Shown: positions 24,245-36,391 of the stretch, piece by piece
Position numbering within the stretch: the stretch's first letter is position 1
How the letters are laid out: each line of letters begins with the position of its first letter
Source: Oenanthe sinensis
Lineage: Eukaryota > Streptophyta > Magnoliopsida > Apiales > Apiaceae
NCBI GenBank assembly: GCA_028671895.1
Contig: CM053794.1
Location: forward strand, 21,686,501-21,750,500
Direction: 5' to 3'
DNA: 64,000 bases
Position numbers and translations under genes: made by a program
The notes under the pieces: generated by a model
What the model was told of the DNA's origin: nothing
The model's input: the letters and a program-made list of their open reading frames with translations, nothing else
Databases searched by the model: none

Positions 24245-25425
24245 CGCTTCACATCCCTATATTTTCATAAATGACATGCTATGACGTTTCTTAGGCCATA
24301 TCTCATATGGAGTCTTCTGAACCGTTTTAGTAGGAACTCGGTTAAGTGTATAAGCAGCCGTCTCCAGGGCGTAGCCCCAGAAACTAATTGGAAGATCTGC
24401 ATGACTCATCATCGATCGTACCATGTCCAACAAAGTACGATTCCTCCTTTCAGAAACTCCATTCCATTGTGGTGTTCCGGGAGGAGTGAGTTGTGATACA
24501 ATACCACACTCTTTTAATAAACTCTTAAATTCATGGCTTAAGTATTCACCTCCATGATCAGATCGTAGAGTCTTAATACTTCCGCCAGTTTGCTTTTCTA
24601 CTTTAGCTTTGTTTCTTTGAACTTTTTAAAAGAATCGGATTTGTTCTTCATAAGATACACATATCTAATGAAATTATCAGTAAACGTGATAAAGTAGTAA
24701 AAGCCACCTCTTGTCATAGTACGCATAGGACCACATACATCACTATGTATAAGTTCTAATCGTTTAGTGGCCCTTTCACCTTGTCCAGTAAAAGGAGATT
24801 TAGTCATTTTTCCAATGAGACAAGGTTCGCATGCTTCGTATGATTCAAAGTCAAACTTATCCAAGTATCCATCCTTATGTAACTTGGAAATGCGCTTCTC
24901 ATTTATATGGCCTAAAGGACAGTACCAGAGGTATGTTTGATTTGAGTCATTTATTTTAAGATGTTTGTTATTCACATTATAGATAGGAGTGTCTAAAGCA
25001 AGAACATATAAACCGTTAAATAAACGTGCAACCCCATAGGTAACATTATTCAAAGAAAAGGAATAACTATTGTTATGAATTAAAAATGCAAAACCTTTCT
25101 TGTCTAAACAAGAAACCGAAATAATGTTTCTGCAAATTACAGACAAGTAAAAACAGTTCTCAAGTTCTAAAATAAGCCCAGTGGGCAATGATAAATAATA
25201 AGTCCCTACAGCTAAAACAACAACCTTTGCTCCATTGCCAACTCGTAGGTCGACCTCTCCTTTAGCCAAAGTCCTACTCCTTTGTAGTTCATGTACATTT
25301 ATACAAATGTGAGAACCACATCCAGTATCCAATACCCATGATGTAGAAGTTGACAAATTGACCTCTATAACATAAATACCTGAATCAGAAGCTTGACCAG
25401 CCTTCTTCTTCTTCAGATCCTCCAA
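24245..25425 (-). pseudogene. Nested copia protease and integrase
   Basis: The protease core SWVLDTGCGSHIC is intact at about 25310-25350. The integrase zinc region reads LWYCPLGHI where LWH is usual, so the first zinc His is Tyr; CEPCLIGKM is kept. The catalytic core has HSDVCGPM and FTDNFIRYVY. The frame breaks at about 24598 and continues in another frame towards 24245, with NGVSERRNRTLL-type sequence carrying the Glu. Not functional. Confidence 0.88.
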
Positions 25426-26240
25426 ATAAGCATGACAGTTTCTCTTCCAATGACCTGGTTTACCATAGTAGTGACAATCACCCTTTGCAACAATACCCTA
25501 AGGCTTTAAAGCCTGTTTGGGATTAGCCTTTGGCTTGGGACCAGAAGCAGATCCAATCTTCTTCTTTCCCTTCTATTTGCCTTTCCTATTAGCCCTACCT
25601 TTGTTATCTACCATCAACATGGCAGCAGGTTCAGCCTTTTCATGTTGGTTTCAGCAGTTCGTAACATGGCCAACAATTCAGAGGGTGTTTTGTCTATCTC
25701 ATTCATATTGTAGTTCATAACAAAATGAGTATAGTTGCGGTTCAAAGATTGCAAGATTAAGTCAATCTGAGCTTCCAAACCAATCGGGAAACCCAAAGTA
25801 TCAAGATACTCAATATAACCTATCATCTTCAGAACATGTGGTTGAACAGGTTCACGCTCTCCCTTTTTACAAGCATACAGTGCTTTGCTCGTGTCGAACC
25901 TTTCTTGACGAGCTTGTCCCTCAAACATTCTTTGAAGGTGTTCAATCATCTCATAAGCATCCATATGCTCATGTTGTTTTTGAAGCTCAGCAGTCATGGT
26001 TGCCAGCATGAGACATGCAATGTCATTCATATCATCAATATGCTTCTGATAAGCATTTTGCTGAACGCGAGTTACATTCTCAGCAGGAGGAGCAGGTGAA
26101 GGAATTTCAATGACATGGAGCTTACGCTCTTGCCTGAGGACAATCCTCAAATTCCTATACCAATCCAGGAAGTTAGTTCCTGTCAGCTTGTCCTTCTCAA
26201 GGATTGCTCGTACGGAGAAAGTATTTGTATTGTTTGTCAT
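25426..26240 (-). pseudogene. Nested copia gag
   Basis: Starts at ATG 26238-26240 with MTNNTNTFSVRAILEKDKL and GTNFLDWYRNLRIVL, the typical N-terminus of plant copia gag. It stays open to about 25614 (QARQERFDTSKALYACK). After a stop or frameshift the zinc knuckle appears at about 25430-25480 as CHYYGKPGHWKRNC; the second Cys of the CCHC box is Tyr (TGT to TAT). Gag would form the particle and bind RNA. The 1.8-kb stretch between this start and the PBS (26241-28041) is the untranslated leader. Confidence 0.9.
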
Positions 26241-28041
26241 TTAAATATCTACAATGTTTAAAATGCATAAAATAAACATTAGATTGTCTGAGTTATTTAT
26301 TATGTTCAAATGATTATGATATATTCATAATATATCTCCCACTATTTTTATCAAATTAGTAGCCCTTACTATTAATTTGGAAAGTATATCCCATAATTCT
26401 TTCTAGTGAGCCAAGATCCATATTTCGTCATGTCCTAAGTCAACCACTGGAAGTCCTTAAAAAATGATTATTTAGGTAGACAACAGTTGTCTATTATATC
26501 ATATATAATTCTTGTATAGTTTGGTGAACAACGATTGATCTTATCTATCTAATAGACTTTTAACCAAACTCTATGCTTCTAAGTTCATAAAGGTTGAATA
26601 TAACCGTTTATTTTCACCTTATTATGACGACTCAGTTAAGTTAGACCCAATGATACAACGACCGAATATAACCGTTTATATTCGTCGCATCTCACCACGA
26701 TAGATAGGAGTCCCCTGCCACTGACAGTCATTCCCCTAATCGATCTAGGATTCGATGAATGTTCATTCATTGGAAAGCATCCGAGTAAAACTTAATATTT
26801 TATTAAGGGGTTTATAAAATTTATAACGATCATGATCACATCATAAAGAGATCCTCAATTTTTCCTTGAACCAAATATTTCAAATTGACATTTTAAATTG
26901 TTCATTTCCCAGGTAGATGGAGGATACCAATGGTCACACTTAAAACCCATCAACCTTACGAATACGCATATCCGCTTTTGTCAGAAAATCCCAGTTATAG
27001 ATATCAAAATCCATATTTAATTCCGTGTTTTAAAATCCATATTTCATAAACACAAGAATCTCATGATCGTTTGTTAATTTTAAAATCTTGAATCATTACA
27101 GATTTTATCTTTCTTAAGCAGACATGGCATGGGTGTCGTATCTAATACATACATTATTCCAACACATACATATCTACACATGCATTCATATACATATATG
27201 TATTGTGCGTAAATTAAACGTGTTTGGTTATGGCCCCATCCTATGTGATATTTCCAAGTTAATGGAATTATCAAGGTCAATCTATGGTGGTTTCAAATAC
27301 TACACTATTACATGTCTTTATCTTCTTCATTGCTCCATCATCTGGATTGCCTCCTAGCTTCCTTGCTTCCAAGTCTCCATTGAACAATTACATTGAATAA
27401 TAAATAAATCTATTCTAATGAAATTACAAGAAGAACTCCAGTTACATTCGAGATTAACAATTACAATGAATAAACGACATGCAAGTCGTATTTAGAAACC
27501 AAAACCATAAAACAAAACCACTATCCTATGGGTCTTTAGGCCATAGCCATCCACCATGTTATCACATAACACATGTAATATATCTCAGATTATATAAACA
27601 TATCATATAATCATATATAATAAATTTCGAAATTTCAGAAAATCAAATAAATTTCAGAAAATAATAAATCGCCGTTTCAGGGCCTGTAACGTCTTCAAAC
27701 GGCTTACAGACGCGAAGCTGACTTTGTCACTCAGTGACACGATTCCAGTCAGAAAACACATATCGTTTGCGAAAATCGAACACTGGACACAGATTTCAGA
27801 AAATCTACCGAAGCCGTTTCAGAATTCGTATCGAATACGATTTCCATAACAAGAACAAACATGTATCATATACATACAGCAATACACACAATCATCCCAT
27901 GATTATACAACACATGAATATCATATATTCAAAATCATATAAAACATATATATCAATATATAGTCATGGCATATCATATATATGTTTACATACATCGAAA
28001 AACTGTTAAACACATAACCAAATCATCCCATTATACACGTA

Positions 28042-28053
28042 GCTCTGATGCCA
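28042..28053 (-). other. Primer binding site of nested copia
   Basis: On the minus strand TGGCATCAGAGC directly follows the LTR. It matches the initiator-Met tRNA site TGGTATCAGAGC except for one base. Confidence 0.85.
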
Positions 28054-28054
28054 T

Positions 28055-29632
28055 TGAAGGGTTTCAAGCACGAAAATGCAGCGGAATTAACGTAAAAACA
28101 ATAAAAAAAATCAAAACCCAATCGCAGGATCCATGTATAACGTTGGATGATTATGGTGAAGAAGTCTGTACCTTAACAAAGCTTTCCGTATGCTGTTTAA
28201 TGGAGGTCCAGAAAAAATGAATCACATCAGCCCTTTGTTACAAAGATTTACTCTCCAAAGAAGTCCACACGAACGCCCAATCGTCCTACGATCACCGGAG
28301 TCGGTACTAGCCGAATTGTTTGGCTCTCTCTCTCTCTCTTTCTCTAGCCTCTCTTGATGTTGAGCAGCTAGGGTTTTTCTCTAAAACGAAATTTGATGAC
28401 TAGACCCTAATACTATACATCATTATGTATATATAGGGGAGAGAGAGATTTTGGACCTAACCCTAATCCATGTGGTTTCCAAAACCCATTATGACTTTGG
28501 GTTATTATTATTATTAAATCTGAATTCTAATATAATTAATCAAGTCCCACTTAATTAATTTAATAATTAAATTTAAATAATAATAATACTTATTAAATCC
28601 GAATTCTAATATAATTAATCAAGTCCCACTTAATTAATTTAATAATTAAATTCGAATAAATAATAATATATCTAAATTCGTAATTTAAATAAACCTCCGT
28701 TTTGACGTTCTTTATGTGTGACCCTTTAGGTTATTATTACGTTGACAATAATTTTATTATCTAATAATAAAATTATAAACAATGAGCGACATCTAGTAAT
28801 ACATCATTGCTACCCAAGTAACAATAATAATTGGTGATTCAATTAAACTTTTCGTGAATAATGTGCAATGTAATATAATCCCTTCAACCTTATATTATAG
28901 ATAAAACTCGAGGCATGTATAGTGTCATCCTCTTCAACGTTTAATCTTGGTTTCCTTGATCAATGAGTAGACTATTTAAACAAATCAATATTTGAGCATG
29001 ACCATGCATTTCATAGTCTCACTCAATCAAGAGGCCAATAATATCACTCCTAGAATTGGAGGGTTAAATCCTATATCTATCATTCATAGCATACCCAATG
29101 TCCACCTTTATCATTACCCGATTAAAGGTAACTTTGAGTGTAATCAAAGTATATTAATTCTCGTATAGAAATATAATGATTTCAAGTCAAAGGATCATTA
29201 CATCATTATCACTGTGAGATTTCTTATGACACTTATTAACATGTAGAATCTCACGACGGATCTTTCCAGTGTCATGTATTGATACATATACTTATGTTCT
29301 TGACCTTAGTATCACCATACCTATGACCAATGAGATGCGGTCATCTGTCAACAAACATACTAGTCTTATTGCATTATTACTGTCCTTCAATAATAATACT
29401 TGACTAGGGAATTTTAGGAATAAAATACTATTCATATAATCTCATTTTTAAGTCACACACTTAAAGATATATATTACGTATTAATATTCCAAGGACATTT
29501 ATTATTCTTTCAATTTATGACGCAGTAAATAAAGACATAATAAATATTAATTAAATAATCACATAAAACATAATCCTTAATTGTTTTCAATAAAACATTA
29601 AAAGTATTGTCTCTAGGACACCAATACTAACA
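28055..29632 (-). repeat. 5' LTR of nested copia (right)
   Basis: 1578 bp, the partner of 21013-22610. Both termini are intact on this copy (TG...CA on the minus strand). Confidence 0.94.
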
Positions 29633-29637
29633 AATGG
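29633..29637 (+). other. Target site duplication AATGG, right copy
   Basis: Perfect 5-base match to the left copy at 21008-21012. Confidence 0.95.
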
Positions 29638-31539
29638 TCCGTCAGACTAAGCATATACGACATAGTTTATGAACCTCGCACGGCTATCAAGTCACAAGCT
29701 TTAGCTGATTTTGTGGCAGATTTCAGCCCAAGTCAGTTAACGAAAGTCGATGATGAGTTACAATCAATGATGTCAGAAACAAAGATTGAGCATTGGACGA
29801 TGTACACTGACGGGGCGTCAAATGTCAATGGCACAGGTCTCGGACTTGTGCTAAAATCACCACAGGGGGATATTCTAGCACATTCAATATGTAGTGACTT
29901 CAAAGCCACTAATAACGAGGGGGAATATGAGGCATTGATTGTTGGTCTAACAACGGCAAAAGAATTGAAGATAAATCACATTGAGGTATGTTGTGATTCC
30001 CTGTTAATTGTTAATCATGTAAATGGGTCTTATGAGGCTAGGGACCAGAAGATGTTAGCATATCTGGGAATCGTCAAGGAGCTACAAGCAGGATTTGCGA
30101 GATTCAGCATTCGTCAAGTCCCAAGGGAAATGAACACACAAGCCGACGCTCTGGCAGGATTGGGCGTTGTCTTTCGACGGGAAAGCTTGACGACCATACC
30201 CGTCATACACGTCCTGAAGTCAGCTACGGAAAGAGGTGAAGAATTAAAAGGTGTAATGACTCTAGAAGACTTGACTGATGATCAACATGCTCAACTGTCA
30301 AGTTGGACTACTGAAATAAAGGAATACCTGTTGAATGATACTCGACCAAGCAATAATAATGAGGCAAGACAACTCAAAATGAGAGCGTCAAGATTTCTGC
30401 TAATAGATGGAGTATTATTCAAAACTTCTGCTACTGGTTTACTACAAAGATGTTTGGAGGACGAAGAAGCCCGACAGGTATTGAAAGATGTACATGAAGG
30501 TGATTATGGAAATCATTCCGGAGGCAGAGGCTTATCATTTAAAGTACTGCGTATGGGTTATTATTGGCCAACTGTCAGGCATGATGCTATTGACTATGTC
30601 AAAAGGTGTGACGCCTGTCAAAGGCATGCTCCCGTCCCGCACAAGCCGTCGGAATACTTGCACTCGTCGATTCCATCGTGGCCATTTATGAAGTGGGGGA
30701 TGGACATCGTGGGAAAAATGCCACCAGCACCAGGTCAGAAAGTATTCATGTTAGTCATGACGGATTATTTCTCCAAATGGATAGAGGCAGAAGCATTCCG
30801 ACAAGTTAAGTCAAAGGAGGTAATATATTTTATCAAACGTAATATTTTGTGCAAGTTTGGCGTACCATCTGAGATTGTTTGCGATAATGGCTCACAATTT
30901 ATAAGTGAAAAGACGGAATCCTTCTGTCGTCAATGGAACATAACATTGACAAAGTCGACGCCAAGGTACCCACAGGCCAATGGTCAAGCTGAATCGAGCA
31001 ACAAGATCATTGTTAACAACTTAAAAAAGAGACTGACGACCTACAAAGGACGGTGGGCTGAAGAGCTACCATGCGCTCTATGGGCCGATAGAACAACTCC
31101 AAAGATGTCGACAGGTCAAACCCCATTTGCATTGGTGTATGGGACTGAGTCTGTGTTGCCGACAAAAATTATGAGTCCGACAGCTCGTTATGGGCTTGTA
31201 ACAGTTGAGAGCAACGAAACTGAACTCGTCCATGACTTGGATACAGTCAACAAACTCCATGACAAGGCCAAGATACACATGGCCTCTTATCAACAAAGAG
31301 TTGCAAATGCCTACAACAAAAATGTCCGCATAAGGAAGTTTCAAGTAGGGGATCTTGTCCTTAGAAAAGTTTTCCAAAACACAACGGACACCGACGCTGG
31401 TAAATTCGTTGACGCATGGGAAGGGCCTTACTTGATCGATACATTCGTCGGACGAGGGGCATATAGGTTGTCGACATTGGAAGGAATGCAGATTCCAAGA
31501 AGCTGGATTGCTCATCATTTGAAGGCGTATCATTTATGA
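29638..31539 (+). pseudogene. Tat gypsy second RNase H and integrase
   Basis: The pol frame interrupted by the copia resumes at 29638. A second RNase H is seen at about 29790-30180 with YTDGASN, NNEGEYEAL and CDSLLIV (the acidic residues are present). Integrase follows. Its zinc-binding part has CDACQRH, and the core has MDIVGKMP, CDNGSQF and the Glu of NGQAESSN as the D-D-E triad (about 30700-30990). It ends with a chromodomain-free C-terminus IAHHLKAYHL. This 608-codon stretch is free of stops and is the best preserved part of the element, but it is cut off from its start by upstream lesions and the nested insertion. Confidence 0.92.
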
Positions 31540-32839
31540 TTTCGTCTCAGGTTTTTATACCTTAGCTTTCTTTTTCATACAATAAGTCACTAGGACATGT
31601 AGATTATTTGGACGACTACTTTGCTCATTACTTGTTTTATGGTTTGACTTGCTTTGTTGGTTTTTAGTTCGCTTGAATAAAATGCATGATATGCTTTGCT
31701 TTCAGAAATATGTTCTATATGTGTGGAATATGTCATGTTTGCTTTAGAATAGTTGACAGTACTATGAATACTTTAATTTATGCGCTTCAATACTCAATTT
31801 ACGATTTAAAAGTATTATTTTGATGCTCGACGAGTTACGAAAATTGTCATTATAATGTGCATAGATTACGAAAATATACATGGTAACTAGGGGCATAGTA
31901 TCCCGACCTTACCAACATTTGGGCTGATCACCCATGACAAACAAAAAAGAAAAACTAAAGGCCCCGTCCTTTAAATACGAAACCAACAAAATGAGAAACA
32001 AAATTAATTACTATTGAGTAATAGTTTTCTGCATTCTCCATATTAAAACCAAAAACTATGAATAAATAAGTTAGTTTCAAGAGGGGAAGACCTCTTAACT
32101 ACTTAACGTCGTGCATGCACTTACGTAAGAAAAGCAATATTAATGACAGACACAACGAGTCGACGAATCAACGAAAAATAGCCTGACGGGTATGATTTCA
32201 TATGAACGCACGTCTAAACAATTAAACACTATGACAAATACACATATGTGATATTTTAACAGAAACTACAATTGACCTGACATGGTTCAGTTTCTTTTAC
32301 TTATATACGAGCTTTACAGAACTTATCCATAAATTGAACAATAAACTCGTCAAGTAATGCAAGAATATGACACTTATGCATAAATGACTTGACAATGACA
32401 CGTTTTTTACATGAACTAAGCACATTTGAAAAATGCTTATAAACGTTCACGAAAGTTGTGTGAAAGATCTCGACACCTAAGACACATCCGTCGACATGTT
32501 CTGTACACATATCCTACTAATGAATGCAACATTCAGAAACATGTGCAGAATGACATAAACGTTGTGGATGAATAATGAAAATTCACCAATAGCAGACAAC
32601 AACACAGTCTTAAAGCAACATGCAGATTAACAAGAGCAATATGACATGAAAGATGTCTATTAAAAATTCCTACGGTAGCGAATGAAAAAAGAAATCTAAC
32701 GGTCCCCCGCCATGAAAGACGAAACAGGGACTAATATCCAAAACTAGCAACATGAAACCAACGTCAAAAGGGAAAAGCTTGACAGAAGTCAGAATTAAAA
32801 GTTCTAGACGAAAGGAAAACGACGAGAGAAAATAATCAA
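31540..32839. other. Gypsy 3' non-coding region
   Basis: Between the integrase stop and the end of the antisense gene. No convincing coding region on either strand. It is rich in GACG/CGTC words, as is the rest of this element. Confidence 0.5.
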
Positions 32840-35081
32840 TTACGCCTCGTCACTCTCATTGTCATCTTGAATGTTCCTTGCAATCACAGAAGAACCACCA
32901 ACTGCTGCATTGCCTCCGTCGCCACCAGGATTGACATGGTCGTCTGGATATGCCTCATTATAAATCCTGACAACCTCATCAACATCTTTATCGCCCCATT
33001 CTCCACTACGGAACTCTAGCATAGTTTCAACGCGAGACTTCATGATACCTTGAGTAAGCGTATCCTTGGTCTCCTGCAGAAATGTACCTTCAGTCTCTTC
33101 AACTTTAGCAGCAAAAATGGTGAGCTCATTGCGTATCTCGTTCATCTCTTTGTGAGCCAAGAACACCTGCTCCTGCAGCACACGAATCTTCTCCTCACAA
33201 CTGGAATGTTCCAATTTCAATTCAGCCATTTCGTTAGAAAACTTGCGATAAGAAGCATGTGACAGCAGCATGGCTTGAAATGCCTATAACACGAATAAAA
33301 ATGAAGGTCGCAATATATTCATCAGAAGTGAAGCAAAAGAAAAACAAGTACAAAGTACAACGATTAAATAAAAACTCACATGGAAAGAATGCCCAACAGC
33401 TTCGACCATTACTTGGTCGACGGTCTTAGAACCATGACCATTAACCGTCTCAGGCAACAGAAGGGGGGCCAATATCTTGACGAAGGATCTGGGTTCAGCA
33501 TTGACACTGTACCTGTGGAGATCAGGCCATTGCCAGTCGTCGAGAGCAATTTCTGGTGTGGCATCCATTATAGCAGGAGGAGGTGGTGGAACCGTCACTT
33601 TGGCTTTCTTCGATTGAGGGCTTGAGGAACTAGATATTTTACGAGAACTCTTGGGAGTTTCACTCCCCGACTCACGTGCGCGCTTCAGAAACAACTCCTT
33701 CCCTGACATCTCAAGGGCACGGATAACAAGAGGCTTGTACTCTGCATCATGAATTAGAAAAAGAGTCCGCATGATGAAAATAAGGAGCAGTACTAATAGC
33801 AACTGAAATATACCTTTGATGAATTGACGTCCAGAGTTGGCTATCTTCTGAGCTTCAGGAGTGCCAGTCGAATCAGACGAAATAGTATCAATTTGAGTGT
33901 CTAAGGGTGTGATAACGACTCCCTTGCCCTTGTCTTTCATAGCAGCAGTGTTCCTGGTAGCCCTAGAATGGGACTCAGACCCTCCAAACTCCTTTCCAGC
34001 AGCAGATTTAAGGATCAATTTGCTGGCAAAAGCTGCAGCGTCGACAGGGCAGAATGTCGAATTGGACGATCCATACAATTAGGCCAAACTCTGTGGTCCA
34101 AAGGCAATGCCAAAATTTCACTAACTATCTTGGCAGCCTTGACATCATCGATAGCCGATTCAGCACTGCAATCTAAAGACAAAAGCAACCCAAACAACAT
34201 ATGTTTCAACGTGGAGAAAAGTAGTTAATAAGTGATGTCGAGTCCAAAGGACACAAGCACCTTCAAACCATGATAATGATGTAAATAACAGAAGACATAT
34301 ATAAAAATATAAACAATGCAAAGAACGATGTGACCTTGATTCAGTAATACGACAAGGAACGAACAACAATGCATGAGTACGGATGTAAGGGGAAATATAT
34401 CATACACGTGGCGTCATAACAAAAGTCAGGGCTGAATTAAAACAAAAGTACGACATAAACTAACAAGGTAGCAGTAATTACCATTTCTGTTCCATTCTTC
34501 ACGAAGGTAGACAGCCTGGGTCCCGAGTAAAGCTTTCTCGACATAAAAGAAATTATTCTTCCAGCCACGATCATGCACGTAGTCCAAATTCAAGATCAAG
34601 GGGTTTCTCTTTTTACAACCAACTAGCCCATAGAGGCCTCCATTAAACTTTTTCGCCTGGTATGCGTATGTGACAACTGAAAGATCAATTCCAAGATAGT
34701 GTTTGTCTTCAATTACGTCCAAGGAAGCCAAAATTCTCCACGCCGAGGGCATTACTTGAGATGGAGAAATGTCCAGAGTTTTTATAAAATTAGTAGCAAG
34801 CTTTGAGAATGGGAAAGACATACCAATTTCAAATGGGTAATTGTAGAAACAAACCCACCCGGGGGCGTGGAAATCGGAGAATATCCCTTCCTCGGGGACA
34901 ATAAGCACCACATGAGAGTCCGATTTGAATACAGGGTAGTATCAACAATACTATCAGATGTCATAGAACTGGAATTGGTACTTTTAGAGTCAAGAATGCC
35001 GGTCGCTGTCCACCTAGGTTTCACCGTCGCAGCAGTTGTTACAGGTTTGTTTCTACTCTTGCTGCCTTTTTCGCGCGCCAT
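32840..35081 (-). pseudogene. Antisense spliced gene in the gypsy 3' region
   Basis: Four exons are inferred on the minus strand: 35081-34482, 34172-33814, 33741-33380 and 33283-32840. Three GT-AG introns (309, 72 and 96 bp) join codons in phase at the junctions. Exon 1 starts MAREKGSKSRNK and holds PGWVCFYNYPFEIG plus SQVMPSAWRIL, resembling the plant family annotated as putative gypsy-type transposon (Pfam PF04195; assigned from memory). Exon 3 has a basic Ser-rich part (KSSRKISSSSSPQSKKAK). Exon 4 is coiled-coil (KIRVLQEQVFLAHKEMNEI) with an acidic end. Frameshifts near 34920 and 34080 break this copy. A TATA-like CATATATG at about 35207 lies 125 bp upstream. Antisense extra genes are known in Tat elements; the role is unknown. 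Confidence 0.7.
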
Positions 35082-35315
35082 TAGATGATGAAGTATTTGG
35101 TGGCAAAGTAAAGTCGAAGGGCATTTGTATTGGTAGAGTGCAATTGCAGCCCTAATTGGTGGGGAGTTTAAGTAGAAAAGAAAGAGAGTGTTCGGATCTA
35201 CATGAAATACATATATGATGTGTATGTATAGTTGTTTTGCATGCAAGAGATGTAGTGAAGGATGAATGCAATTCCCAAGGGCAATCTCATTGGGCAATTG
35301 GGACTCTTACCCCAA

Positions 35316-35331
35316 TGAGATTGGGGACTAT
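35316..35331 (+). other. Polypurine tract of gypsy element
   Basis: AATGAGATTGGGGACT lies directly before the 3' LTR start at 35332. Confidence 0.7.
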
Positions 35332-36123
35332 TGTTATAACCAGATTTTTGAACATATTGTTCTATTTCGACGAGTAGCAGCATAGTGGACGGCCGGACGA
35401 ATAAACCGACGAGTAAACATTGTCTAGACAACCTATGAGTATTTTGGTTATATTAATCAGCATTATTCATTAATAATTCAATATCAGTTGAATTATTTAT
35501 TTATAGATAGATAATTATTAATTATATTGATAATTATTGAGGGTCCTTTAAAATAGGAACTTAACAGGCTGACGAGTAGACCAGGTCTCGACGGGTAAGA
35601 CTAAGTATACTCGACGGGCGAATTTTCAGGAAAGGATAAGAGTCCTAATTCAACTACAATTCAATCACTTGAGAAGATAAGGAAACGATCCCATAATTCA
35701 AGGAACGTGATCAGAAGTTGTGGCATGAAAACAGGATCGTTGAGGAGAAGAAAAGGACATTATAAATCTGATTAAAAAAACAGATGGAAAAGAGGGGAGA
35801 CACACAATACATACAGCCGATGGGTAACAGCTGCATAGTCGACGAGTAGGCAGTTCATGTATTTTTCTTCATTCAAATCACTTGTAATCGATCTTAAACA
35901 ACTTTATAGTGGATGTTCTTGGCTGAGCACACCCCACCCGCGGTTTTTGATCCTTTAACAAGGGTTTTCCGCGTTACCAAAATTGTCTTGTCTTTATTTT
36001 ACTTTCTAGTCGTAGAACAGCTTTTTCTTATTATTTCTACCCGTCCAATTACAAAAACACTTTCATTACACAATTTTACAATAAAGAACTTAGTTATTAA
36101 CCCTGAAAAATCTGGACAAAACA
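35332..36123 (+). repeat. 3' LTR of the Tat gypsy element
   Basis: 792 bp, same length as the 5' LTR, with 12 substitutions and no gaps. Followed by TATAT, the near-match to TGTAT on the left side. Confidence 0.95.
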
Positions 36124-36391
36124 TATATATCCATGATATATGTTGCATGTCTGCTTTTCACCACTAATTTTAACTCAGGATGTGTCTTATTAATTATTTA
36201 ATTGTGCATGTAACTCAATCTTTTGTTGAAATATAGTGCTATGGTGAAGATGAAAATTTTAATAACTGCCTAGCTCAGATTTATTTATTGAAAGAAGATT
36301 GAAAAAAGAAAAGAAATTGGATGCGAATTTACCATTTTCATGAGTTATATTTGTACTAATTAACTTCTATGTTTGGCTCGCTTATATATAG

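Larger units (their letters stand above)
21013..29632 (-). mobile_element. Nested Ty1/copia element (TNT1-94-like), decayed
   Basis: A complete 8.62-kb element in antisense orientation within the RNase H region of the gypsy element. It has 1.6-kb LTRs, a PBS next to the right LTR, gag, protease, integrase, RT and RNase H in copia order on the minus strand, and a perfect 5-base target duplication. The coding regions carry many stops and frameshifts. The two LTRs differ at about 42 substitutions plus two length changes, mostly transitions. Confidence 0.95.
16652..36123 (+). mobile_element. Ty3/gypsy element, Tat lineage, with nested copia
   Basis: Two 792-bp LTRs (TGTTATAAC...GACAAAACA) bound an internal region with PBS, gag, protease, RT, RNase H, a second (archaeal-type) RNase H, integrase, a long 3' region and a polypurine tract. 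A second RNase H between RT-RNase H and integrase is characteristic of the Tat lineage. Flanks are TGTAT on the left and TATAT on the right, a 5-base target duplication with one mismatch. The LTRs differ at 12 of 792 sites by eye count. Without the nested copia and its target duplication the element is about 10.85 kb. It sits in the 5'UTR intron of F-box gene 1, same orientation as the gene. Confidence 0.93.

Noticed and set aside
27124..28220. Short ORFs in the nested copia leader
   Set aside because: Tyr/His/Ile-rich frames typical of AT-rich non-coding DNA, with ATA/CAT repeats.
31078..31533. 151-codon minus-strand ORF opposite the integrase
   Set aside because: Shadow of the well-conserved integrase frame.
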